Shown one piece after another: positions 1 through 6,136 of a stretch of DNA of 10,149 bases (position 1 is its first letter; each line of letters starts with the position of its first letter). This DNA is from Cellvibrionaceae bacterium (GTDB lineage: Bacteria > Pseudomonadota > Gammaproteobacteria > Pseudomonadales > Cellvibrionaceae): positions 1 to 10,149 of the forward strand of contig JAOXRV010000482.1 in the NCBI GenBank assembly GCA_025800435.1, read 5' to 3'. The notes beneath the pieces are model-generated. The model was not told the origin of the DNA, ran no database searches, and saw only the letters and a program-made list of their open reading frames with translations. The translations under genes were made by a program, and so were the position numbers.

Positions 1-203
1 GGCCTTCCCAACGGGCCAGACTCATTCGTCGCTATAAAATAAAGGGCTGAACGCCAGTCCGTCACACCACCATAATTCCCCAAGGTAGAAAGATTAGGGT
101 AGTCATCAAAGACAAAAGGGCCATGCAGGCCCGAGAGATAAAGGAACAGAGGAAAAACAATTAAGGCGGCCAAGTAAACAAACGGCCATATTAAGATCCG
201 CAT
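1..203 (-). CDS. N-terminal fragment of a membrane protein, probable GT-C glycosyltransferase (pilin-glycosylation candidate)
   Basis: An open frame runs from an ATG at 203 to the window edge, giving 67 residues. A good ribosome binding site, GAAGG, lies 5 bases upstream (209-213). The product starts with a short basic/hydrophobic segment forming one membrane helix (about residues 4-26). It then reads SGLHGPFVFDDYPNL (about 25-39), followed by GGVTDW and SGPLGR. An acidic DD pair just after the first helix is typical of GT-C fold glycosyltransferases, where the first extracytoplasmic loop carries the catalytic acidic residue. The position directly downstream of pilA, where pilin-modifying glycosyltransferases or ligases often sit, suggests it may glycosylate the pilin; this is inference. 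It could also be another polytopic TPR/GT-C protein of unknown target. A terminator separates it from pilA, so it depends on read-through or on a promoter inside the end of pilA. Confidence 0.6.
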   Translation of the reverse strand, partial: MRILIWPFVYLAALIVFPLFLYLSGLHGPFVFDDYPNLSTLGNYGGVTDWRSALYFIATNESGPLGR

Positions 204-221
204 AAAAACCTTCGCGCAAAA

Positions 222-246
222 ACAAAAAAGGCCCCTTTCGGGGCCT
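222..246 (-). terminator. Intrinsic terminator after pilA
   Basis: Read on the minus strand, a 7-bp perfect stem (AGGCCCC at 229-235 against GGGGCCT at 240-246) with a 4-base loop is followed by six T and then a further T-rich stretch. It lies about 20 bases past the pilA stop and about 20 bases before the start of the next minus-strand gene, so it would strongly limit transcription of that gene from the pilA promoter. Confidence 0.9.
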
Positions 247-263
247 CTCGATACTACCAAACG

Positions 264-692
264 TTAGCGGCAGTTTGCAGGCAAGTAGCGATCTTCAACA
301 GTGGTAGAAGAACACACCCAGGTCAAAGAACCACCGTTACCAATGGAAGGCGTCAACAGCACAATATCATCCTGAATAGCTGCATCATTGGAGTAGGTGA
401 TATTAATAACACCGTTCGCAGTTACTTCGACTTGAGACACATTGTTACCGCGAATAGACGTTTCAGAGGCCAGACCGTAATTGCTATTACCGGCAGCTGG
501 AAAACCACCAGTAGACAGGCGAGTTTCAGCAACAGCGGTCTTAGCACCAGAAGCCAAAGTCAAACCTTCAGAAACCTTAGTACGCACAGTGTAGTCCTGG
601 TAAGCAGGCAGGGCTACGGCGGCCAGAATACCGATAATCGCAACCACGATCATCAGTTCGATCAGGGTAAAACCTTTTTGAACATTTTTCAT
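264..692 (-). CDS. pilA: Type IV major pilin precursor PilA
   Basis: This is the structural subunit of the type IV pilus, made as a 142-residue prepilin, processed at the inner membrane and assembled into the fibre. The start at 692 is chosen because it gives the short class IVa leader MKNVQKG and has an AGGAG site 7 bases upstream. A longer frame starting at 800 would put the sigma-54 promoter inside the gene. Cleavage is expected after G7, leaving N-methyl-Phe1. Glu5 of the mature chain and the hydrophobic helix FTLIELMIVVAIIGILAAVA are present. The C-terminal pair C127 and C141 should form the disulfide-bonded D-loop, ending in PANCR. Length is normal for the family. It is transcribed divergently from pilBCD, whose products process and assemble it. 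An upstream sigma-54 site indicates RpoN/PilR-type control. Confidence 0.96.
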   Translation of the reverse strand: MKNVQKGFTLIELMIVVAIIGILAAVALPAYQDYTVRTKVSEGLTLASGAKTAVAETRLSTGGFPAAGNSNYGLASETSIRGNNVSQVEVTANGVINITYSNDAAIQDDIVLLTPSIGNGGSLTWVCSSTTVEDRYLPANCR

Positions 693-733
693 CTTAATTC
701 TCCTAGTAAATGAAATACATCTGGCGTGACATA

Positions 734-749
734 AGCAAGGCCTATGCCA
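734..749 (-). promoter_or_regulatory. Sigma-54 (RpoN) promoter of pilA
   Basis: Read on the minus strand the site is TGGCATA-GGCC-TTGCT. It matches the family consensus TGGCACG-N4-TTGCW at nearly every position and has the obligatory GG-N10-GC spacing. The predicted transcription start is near 723, giving a leader of about 31 bases before the pilA ATG. Sigma-54 promoters need an activator; for pilA in Pseudomonas this is PilR, under the PilS sensor. Confidence 0.9.
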
Positions 750-815
750 AACCAACAGAGACATAAGCAAACCCAATACTTTCGCTGCTTTGGGAGGCAT
801 TTTAACCTCACCAAA

Positions 816-833
816 GTGTGACAGGCATCACAC
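816..833. promoter_or_regulatory. CRP/Vfr-type binding site
   Basis: The sequence GTGTGA-CAGGCA-TCACAC is a perfect palindrome with the TGTGA-N6-TCACA architecture of CRP-family sites (817-832). Its centre at 824.5 is about 101 bases upstream of the predicted pilA start and about 233 bases before the pilB ATG. A cAMP receptor acting on pilus genes would fit Vfr control of type IV pili in Pseudomonas; which of the two divergent units it controls is not visible. Confidence 0.7.
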
Positions 834-862
834 AGCCTGACAATTTTTGTCACTATATGACA
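819..862. promoter_or_regulatory. Phased TGACA/TGTCA cluster, possible PilR sites
   Basis: Four copies of one pentamer lie here: TGACA at 819-823, 838-842 and 858-862, and TGTCA in inverse orientation at 848-852. Spacings are 19, 10 and 10 bases, close to whole helical turns. Two form a perfect inverted repeat TGACAA-TTT-TTGTCA (838-852). They sit about 96-139 bases upstream of the predicted pilA start. From memory, PilR of Pseudomonas aeruginosa binds repeated (C/G)TGTC sites in a similar interval, so these are candidate enhancer sites. The first copy overlaps the CRP-type site. Confidence 0.5.
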
Positions 863-912
863 TAATCTCTCATCCTAAAGAACTAATTAAAGCCCACGGA
901 CAAGTCAGTCGC

Positions 913-918
913 TATAAT
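913..918 (+). promoter_or_regulatory. Weak -10 candidate for the pilB operon
   Basis: TATAAT at 913-918 is a perfect sigma-70 -10 hexamer in the pilB direction. No recognisable -35 lies 16-18 bases upstream (around 889-896) and there is no extended -10 TG. It would imply a leader of about 130 bases. It is offered only as the best candidate seen; an activator such as the CRP-type protein bound at 816-833 could compensate for the missing -35. Confidence 0.25.
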
Positions 919-1057
919 TGGCAATTAATCGATCATTTTATGATGAAAATCTAGCTTTCACATAGGCTTATCATATAAAGTTGATTTATATTGTAAGTAC
1001 TTTGTTTAGGCAAACGCCCCCTAAGCGATCATTTTTCATGCAACCGAGACCGAATCA

Positions 1058-2776
1058 ATGTCGGCAGACACAGCACAACTGAGCGGCCTGGCCCGCCGGC
1101 TAGTAAAAGATAAGCTAATTACCCTGGATGATGCTCAGGATGCCGTCGTTGAAAGCAAGAATGAAAAAGAGCCATTAGCACAATATTTAGTCAAACATAA
1201 TATTCTGGCCGCCTCGGTGGTGGCCAATGCCGCTTCCGATGAGTTTGGCACCCCACTATTGGATTTAGATGCCTTTGCGATGGAGGCCTGCCCTAAAGAC
1301 CTGGTCGATCGCAGCCTGCTTACTAAACACAATGCCCTGCCCCTATACCAACGGGGTAACCGTCTATTTTTGGCCATGGCCGACCCTACCAATATTCGCG
1401 GCCTAGACGAGATTAAATTTAATACCGGCATGGGTACCGAAGCCATTCTGGTAGAGGCCGACAAACTCTATTTGGCATTAGAGCGCTTTATAGCCAGCAT
1501 CGAGGAAGGCCTGGGCGATGCGCTTGGGGATATGGATGACGACTTCGACGGGCTAATTCTTGAAGATGGCCACGAAGGTGAGCACGAGGAAGACGAGGAA
1601 GAGGTCGATGAAGCCCCGATTGTACGCTTTATCAATAAAGTACTGCTAGATGCCATTAAAGGCGGCGCCTCCGACATTCACTTTGAACCCTATGAGAAAA
1701 GCTACCGCATTCGCTTTCGTACCGACGGCGTACTGCACGAGGTGACCAAGCCCCCCACCGCCCTGGCCACCCGCATGGCTGCGCGCCTTAAGGTCATGTC
1801 GCAAATGGATATTTCCGAGCGCCGCATTCCCCAGGATGGCCGCATTAAGATGCGCATATCCAAAACCAAGGCGATCGATTTTCGGGTTAACAGCTTGCCC
1901 ACCCTATTCGGGGAAAAGATTGTACTGCGTATTCTAGACCCCAGCAGTGCACAGCTGGGTATTGATGCACTTGGCTACGAAGACTTCCAGAAAAAGCTCT
2001 ATATGGATGCCCTGGCCCAACCCCAGGGGATGATTTTGGTTACCGGCCCCACCGGCTCGGGTAAAACCGTATCTTTGTACACCGGCCTGAATATTCTCAA
2101 CACGCCCGAACGCAATATCTCTACCGCTGAAGATCCGGTAGAGATAAACCTTGAGGGGATCAACCAGGTACAAGTGAATAATAAAGTCGGCCTGACCTTT
2201 GCTGAATCTTTGCGCTCTTTTCTACGTCAAGATCCCGATATTGTTATGGTCGGCGAGATTCGAGATTTAGAGACCGCCGAGATCGGCATTAAGGCAGCTC
2301 AAACCGGCCACTTGGTATTGTCTACACTGCACACAAACTCTGCTGCTGAAACCCTAACCCGCCTATTAAACATGGGCGTCCCGGCGTTCAACGTGGCAAC
2401 CACCGTCAGCCTTATTATTGCCCAGCGATTAGGCCGGCGCTTGTGCAAAGAGTGCAAAGAGCCAACGACGCTTCCGGATGAAGTACTCGAAGCCGAAGGT
2501 TTCGATAAAACCGACATTCCCCGAGAGGAATTTGAACTCTACAAGGCCGTTGGGTGCTCTAAATGCGCCAATGGTTACAAAGGGCGGGTAGGTATCTACG
2601 AAACTGTTAGGATAACACCGGAAATCTCATCCCTGATTATGGAGGGCGGGAACTCCCTACAAATCGCCAAAGCGGCAGAAGAAGCCGGCTTTATTAACTT
2701 GCGTACAGCTGCCTTAAGAAAGGTAGTTACCGGTATCACCACCCTGGAAGAAGCCAACCGGGTTACCAAAGATTAA
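1058..2776 (+). CDS. pilB: Type IV pilus assembly ATPase PilB
   Basis: This cytoplasmic hexameric ATPase of the GspE/PilB family powers pilus extension by turning PilC. The 572 residues are a full-length match. An N-terminal MshEN/PilB_N-type domain (about 1-150) is followed by a very acidic linker (about 159-185) and then the ATPase core. Visible motifs are Walker A GPTGSGKT (330-337), the Asp box with EDPVE (358-362), Walker B with IVMVGEIRD (395-403) and the His box TGHLVLSTLHTN (416-427). The zinc tetracysteine has C463, C466, C500 and C503. The zinc pair and the long N-terminal domain separate it from the retraction ATPases PilT/PilU. The ribosome site before the ATG is weak (GAGAC at 1046-1050); an ATG at 1038 is out of frame. 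It is the first gene of the pilB-pilC-pilD-coaE-yacG run. Confidence 0.97.
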   Translation: MSADTAQLSGLARRLVKDKLITLDDAQDAVVESKNEKEPLAQYLVKHNILAASVVANAASDEFGTPLLDLDAFAMEACPKDLVDRSLLTKHNALPLYQRGNRLFLAMADPTNIRGLDEIKFNTGMGTEAILVEADKLYLALERFIASIEEGLGDALGDMDDDFDGLILEDGHEGEHEEDEEEVDEAPIVRFINKVLLDAIKGGASDIHFEPYEKSYRIRFRTDGVLHEVTKPPTALATRMAARLKVMSQMDISERRIPQDGRIKMRISKTKAIDFRVNSLPTLFGEKIVLRILDPSSAQLGIDALGYEDFQKKLYMDALAQPQGMILVTGPTGSGKTVSLYTGLNILNTPERNISTAEDPVEINLEGINQVQVNNKVGLTFAESLRSFLRQDPDIVMVGEIRDLETAEIGIKAAQTGHLVLSTLHTNSAAETLTRLLNMGVPAFNVATTVSLIIAQRLGRRLCKECKEPTTLPDEVLEAEGFDKTDIPREEFELYKAVGCSKCANGYKGRVGIYETVRITPEISSLIMEGGNSLQIAKAAEEAGFINLRTAALRKVVTGITTLEEANRVTKD

Positions 2777-2792
2777 GCGCTAGGAACAAATC

Positions 2793-3995
2793 ATGTCTGA
2801 ATCAGTATTTGTCTATAAAGGTACAGACCGCAAAGGTAAGCAGGTACAAGGCGAAGCCAAAGGCGCCAGTACCGCCCTGGTCAAAGCTCAACTGCTGCGC
2901 CAGGGTATCAAAGTAAAGAACGTACGCAAAAAATCTAAGCCGCTGTTTGGTGCCGGCAAGGCCATTAAGCCGCAAGATATTGCGGTTTTTACCCGGCAAA
3001 TGGCCACTATGATGAAAGCTGGCGTACCATTGGTGCAAAGCTTCGATATTGTTGCCGACGGCGTCGAAAACCCCCGCATGCGAGAATTGATCGAGCAGAT
3101 TCGCGACGGCGTGGCGGCAGGCGGTGGCTTTGCCAACTCACTGCGCCAACACCCCAAATATTTTGATGAGCTATTCTGTAGCTTGGTCGAATCTGGTGAG
3201 CAATCGGGCGCACTGGAAACCATGCTTGATCGGATCGCCACTTATAAAGAAAAAACCGAAGCCCTAAAGGCTAAGATCAAAAAGGCCATGACGTATCCCA
3301 TTGCGGTACTGGTTGTGGCTTTTGTAGTAACTGGCATTCTACTGGTCAAAGTGGTGCCCCAGTTTGCTGAGACCTTTTCAAGCTTTGGCGCCGACCTGCC
3401 CGCCTTTACCCTATTTGTACTGGGCCTATCGGAAACGGTGCAAGATACTTGGTACCTAATTCTTGGCGGCTTGATTATAACAATTTACCTGTTTAGTTTT
3501 TTCAGGCGCACCTCGCAAAAGTTCTCCGATGGCGTTGATCGCACAACACTTAAATTGCCCATTATTGGCAATATTGTGTACAACTCAATTATCGCTCGCT
3601 TTTCACGCACATTGGCTACAACTTTTGCCGCCGGCGTGCCGCTGATCGATGCCTTGACCTCGGTATCCGGTGCCGCGGGCAATGCGGTCTACCGCGAATC
3701 CATCCTTAATATCCGCGACGATGTAGCCACCGGCGTCACCATGCATTCATGCCTTCGAAGTGCAGGTATCTACCCATCAATGCTGATTCAAATGACCTCG
3801 ATCGGTGAGGAATCTGGCTCACTCGATGAAATGCTCGATAAGGTTGCCACTTTTTATGAAGAAGAAGTGGACAATATGGTCGACAACCTAACCACGCTGT
3901 TAGAACCCATGATCATGGCTATTCTCGGCGTCTTAGTCGGCGGCCTGATGATTGCCATGTACCTACCCATCTTCCAGCTGGGCCAGGTGGTTTAA
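2793..3995 (+). CDS. pilC: Type IV pilus inner-membrane platform protein PilC
   Basis: PilC is the polytopic platform that PilB acts on to add pilins to the pilus base. The 400 residues show the two tandem T2SF (GspF) domains of the family, at about 68-191 and 271-393. Each contains the FxRxxAtxxxAGVPL-type repeat: FTRQMATMMKAGVPL at 66-80 and FSRTLATTFAAGVPL at 270-284. Each also has the E-SG turn, ESGEQSGALE and EESGSLDE. Membrane helices are seen at about 169-190, 219-237 and 371-392. An AGGAA site lies 6 bases before the ATG and the gap to pilB is 16 bases, so it is co-transcribed with it. A terminator-like hairpin follows the stop. Confidence 0.97.
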   Translation: MSESVFVYKGTDRKGKQVQGEAKGASTALVKAQLLRQGIKVKNVRKKSKPLFGAGKAIKPQDIAVFTRQMATMMKAGVPLVQSFDIVADGVENPRMRELIEQIRDGVAAGGGFANSLRQHPKYFDELFCSLVESGEQSGALETMLDRIATYKEKTEALKAKIKKAMTYPIAVLVVAFVVTGILLVKVVPQFAETFSSFGADLPAFTLFVLGLSETVQDTWYLILGGLIITIYLFSFFRRTSQKFSDGVDRTTLKLPIIGNIVYNSIIARFSRTLATTFAAGVPLIDALTSVSGAAGNAVYRESILNIRDDVATGVTMHSCLRSAGIYPSMLIQMTSIGEESGSLDEMLDKVATFYEEEVDNMVDNLTTLLEPMIMAILGVLVGGLMIAMYLPIFQLGQVV

Positions 3996-4014
3996 CATTA
4001 AAGTAAATTCTTCG

Positions 4015-4036
4015 GGCCGCCATGGGCGGCCTTTTT
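4015..4036 (+). terminator. Intrinsic terminator or attenuator between pilC and pilD
   Basis: A perfect 7-bp G+C stem (GGCCGCC at 4015-4021, GGCGGCC at 4025-4031) with a 3-base loop is followed directly by five T. It lies 19 bases after the pilC stop and ends 20 bases before the pilD start, so part of the pilBC transcript should end here. Confidence 0.8.
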
Positions 4037-4055
4037 AGTATATACATCAAAATTT

Positions 4056-4907
4056 ATGGAATTACTGAGCCAACACCCAACCGCCCTCATAGCTGTTACT
4101 GGCCTACTGGGCTTAATTATTGGCAGTTTTCTAAACGTGGTGATCTACCGCGTACCGAAAATGCTTGAAAATGAATGGCGCCAAGGTTGCTGCGAGCTGC
4201 TTGAGCAAGAGTGCGAGCAGAGCGAACGCTTTAACCTAATGACCCCAGCCTCGACCTGCCCCCACTGCCAACACACCATTCGCCCCTGGGAGAATATTCC
4301 AGTTATTAGCTACCTCGCTCTCAAAGGCCGCTGTGGCGCCTGTCGCGAGCCCATTTCCAAGCGCTACCCAATGGTAGAGTTTGTTACTGGGCTGATGTCT
4401 GCATTTTTAGCGTGGAAATTTGGCTGGGGTTATGAGCTGGCGGCGGCACTGGTATTTAGCTGGGCGTTAATCTGCCTAACCTTAATCGACGCCGATACCC
4501 AACTGCTACCCGATAATATCACCCTGCCGCTATTGTGGCTGGGCTTAATAGCCAACTACTTTGGGTTGTTTACCAGCCTGGAGCAGGCCCTGTGGGGTGC
4601 GGTGTGGGGCTATATGAGCCTGTGGTCGATCTTCTGGTTATTTAAATTAGTCACCGGCAAAGAAGGTATGGGCTATGGGGATTTTAAACTGCTCGCTGCC
4701 CTCGGCGCCTGGATGGGCTGGCAGGCGTTGCCGGCAATCATTTTATTGTCCTCGGTAGTGGGGGCGTTGATCGGCGTGGCCGGTATTTTGATTATGGGCA
4801 AAGATAAAAACAAACCCATGCCCTTTGGCCCCTACCTGGCCATTGCCGGTTGGATTCAGTTTTGCTGGGGCGAGGCCATTAATCAGGCCTACCTCAACTT
4901 GTTATAG
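4056..4907 (+). CDS. pilD: Prepilin leader peptidase / N-methyltransferase PilD
   Basis: This integral-membrane aspartic protease cleaves the leader of PilA and minor prepilins and methylates the new N-terminal Phe. The 283 residues are usual for the family. After the first helix comes GSFLNVVIYRVP (23-34), then a cytoplasmic domain with the zinc tetracysteine C68, C71, C93 and C96. About six further helices follow. The catalytic aspartates are D145 in LIDADTQLLPD and D209 in the GYGDFKLLAALGA motif; the 64-residue spacing is the one known for the family. There is no Shine-Dalgarno sequence before the ATG (an A/T-rich stretch follows the hairpin at 4015-4036). Expression is therefore probably lower than that of pilBC. 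No in-frame start lies between the hairpin and this ATG. Confidence 0.96.
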   Translation: MELLSQHPTALIAVTGLLGLIIGSFLNVVIYRVPKMLENEWRQGCCELLEQECEQSERFNLMTPASTCPHCQHTIRPWENIPVISYLALKGRCGACREPISKRYPMVEFVTGLMSAFLAWKFGWGYELAAALVFSWALICLTLIDADTQLLPDNITLPLLWLGLIANYFGLFTSLEQALWGAVWGYMSLWSIFWLFKLVTGKEGMGYGDFKLLAALGAWMGWQALPAIILLSSVVGALIGVAGILIMGKDKNKPMPFGPYLAIAGWIQFCWGEAINQAYLNLL

Positions 4908-4918
4908 GCCCTAGCGCT

Positions 4919-5515
4919 ATGGCAGATTTTATCGTTGGCTTAACCGGTGGTATCGGCAGTGGTAAAACCGCGGTCTCCGATCGCTTTGCCAAGCTCGGTA
5001 TCGCCGTGATCGATGCGGATATTGCCGCGCGCGTGGTAGTGGCGCCGGGCCGGCCGGCGCTGGTTGAAATTGCCGCGCGCTTTGGCGATAAAGTGCTGCT
5101 GCAAGACGGCAGTCTCAACCGCGCCCGCCTGCGCGAGATTGTGTTTGCCGAGCCCAGCGAGCGACTCTGGCTGGAGAGCGTTACCCACCCCCGTATTCGC
5201 GATGAAATTATTGACGGCTTAAGCCGGGCTGAAAGCCCCTATGCCATACTGGTTTCACCGCTGCTGATGGAAACCGATCAACACCAGCTGTGCCAACGAG
5301 TGCTGCTGGTAGATGTGCCTGAAAATGTTCAGCTCGAACGCGCCAGCGCCCGCGACGGCGTCAGCCGCGAGCAGATCGAGGCCATAATGGCAGCCCAGAC
5401 CAGCCGCGATGCGCGCCGCGCCAAGGCCGATGATATAATCGTTAACGACCGCGATCTGGCCTGGCTCGACAGCGAAGTGGCACGCCTGCATCAACTTTAT
5501 CTCAGCTGCCGCTGA
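4919..5515 (+). CDS. coaE: Dephospho-CoA kinase
   Basis: CoaE phosphorylates the 3'-OH of dephospho-CoA with ATP, the last step of coenzyme A synthesis, in the cytoplasm. The 198-residue length is typical. The P-loop GLTGGIGSGKT is at 7-17, followed by the substrate-site DAD (32-34). The THPRIR segment is at 89-94. The lid-type region ERASARDGVSREQIEAIMAAQ is near 140-160, followed by the R-A-DDIIVND ending typical of the family. The gene starts 11 bases after pilD with no clear ribosome site, suggesting translation coupled to pilD. Its place after pilD is a conserved gammaproteobacterial arrangement rather than a sign of a role in pili. Confidence 0.95.
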   Translation: MADFIVGLTGGIGSGKTAVSDRFAKLGIAVIDADIAARVVVAPGRPALVEIAARFGDKVLLQDGSLNRARLREIVFAEPSERLWLESVTHPRIRDEIIDGLSRAESPYAILVSPLLMETDQHQLCQRVLLVDVPENVQLERASARDGVSREQIEAIMAAQTSRDARRAKADDIIVNDRDLAWLDSEVARLHQLYLSCR

Positions 5516-5533
5516 ATAATTCGGTAACAACAA

Positions 5534-5731
5534 ATGGCTAAACCAATTGAACTGGCCTGTCCCAACTGCAAGGCCAAGGTATTGTGGAACGAAGACTTTC
5601 CCCAGCGCCCATTTTGCAGCAGCCGCTGCAAGCTTATTGACCTGGGCGAGTGGGCCAGTGAAAACCACAAGATACCGGGCTCACCGGTGTATGAAGATAT
5701 TTTAAGTGAAGACTTAAACCGCGAACATTAA
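5534..5731 (+). CDS. yacG: DNA gyrase inhibitor YacG (zinc-finger protein)
   Basis: This is a 65-residue cytoplasmic protein with one zinc finger made by C9, C12, C28 and C32 (CPNC and CSSRC). It continues into LIDLGEWASENHKIPG, the signature of YacG. The E. coli homologue binds GyrB and inhibits gyrase. It starts 18 bases after coaE and is the last gene of the plus-strand run. In E. coli zapD lies between coaE and yacG; here it is absent, as I recall for Pseudomonas. No strong terminator follows, and the next gene converges on it with a 15-base gap. Confidence 0.95.
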   Translation: MAKPIELACPNCKAKVLWNEDFPQRPFCSSRCKLIDLGEWASENHKIPGSPVYEDILSEDLNREH

Positions 5732-5746
5732 AAATGTCGACAGCAC

Positions 5747-6136
5747 TCAAGCCTGCAAACGCGCGACAATATCTTTATTGGCCTCTGGGAACTCATATTG
5801 CCCCAACTCGGCCAGGGGCACCCAGCGAATTTTCTGCCCCTCCACACCCCTGGCAGTGCCGTTAAAGGCACTCACCTGCCAGATATCCAGCAGTACTGAC
5901 TTTTCTGGGTAATCGTGGCTTATCTGCATCCAGGGTGTACTGGCTTCAACCTCAATGCCAAGCTCCTCCGCCAATTCCCGGGCCAGGCCCAAGGCGGGGT
6001 CTTCGCCGACTTCCAGCTTACCGCCGGGAAACTCCCAGCGGCCGCCCTGGTGCAAATGATCTGGGCGCTTGGCAATTAATACCTGATCGCCCTCGCCCCA
6101 GATCACCCCCACCATCACGTGGATTAGTTTACTCAT
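5747..6136 (-). CDS. mutT: Nudix hydrolase, MutT-type 8-oxo-dGTP diphosphatase
   Basis: It hydrolyses oxidised guanine nucleotides (8-oxo-dGTP to the monophosphate), which prevents A:T to C:G mutations. The 129 residues match MutT length. The full Nudix box GX5EX7REUXEEXGU is present at 39-61 (GKLEVGE...RELAEELGI), preceded by the RPDHLHQGGRWEFPGG segment usual in MutT. The gene follows argJ with a one-base overlap (TAATG at 6138-6134) and no ribosome site, so its translation is probably coupled to argJ. It lacks the C-terminal thiamine-synthase-like extension found in some pseudomonad MutT fusions. Another Nudix substrate cannot be excluded from the motif alone. Confidence 0.9.
   Translation of the reverse strand: MSKLIHVMVGVIWGEGDQVLIAKRPDHLHQGGRWEFPGGKLEVGEDPALGLARELAEELGIEVEASTPWMQISHDYPEKSVLLDIWQVSAFNGTARGVEGQKIRWVPLAELGQYEFPEANKDIVARLQA

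Larger units (their letters stand above)
693..1057. other. Divergent pilA-pilB intergenic regulatory region
   Basis: This 365-base gap has no convincing gene. From pilA outwards it holds the pilA leader with its AGGAG site, a sigma-54 promoter (734-749), an 11-base direct repeat (728-738 and 760-770), a perfect CRP/Vfr-type palindrome (817-832) and a set of TGACA motifs (819-862). The part nearest pilB (about 863-1057) is AT-rich. It holds only a weak promoter candidate and a 10-base direct repeat CGATCATTTT (930-939 and 1026-1035). Confidence 0.8.

Noticed and set aside
760..775. Second sigma-54 promoter at the repeated TTGCTTATGTC
   Set aside because: No GG lies 10 bases upstream of the GC, so the -24 element is missing.
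693..800. N-terminal extension of PilA starting at 800
   Set aside because: It would place the sigma-54 promoter inside the gene and hide the standard prepilin leader; the ATG at 692 has an AGGAG site.
4894..5668. Minus-strand open frames opposite coaE and yacG
   Set aside because: Shadows of intact plus-strand genes; no motif or ribosome site supports them.
5725..5737. Small hairpin ACATT-AAA-AATGT between yacG and mutT as a two-way terminator
   Set aside because: Only five A/T-rich pairs and no T tract on either side; too weak.
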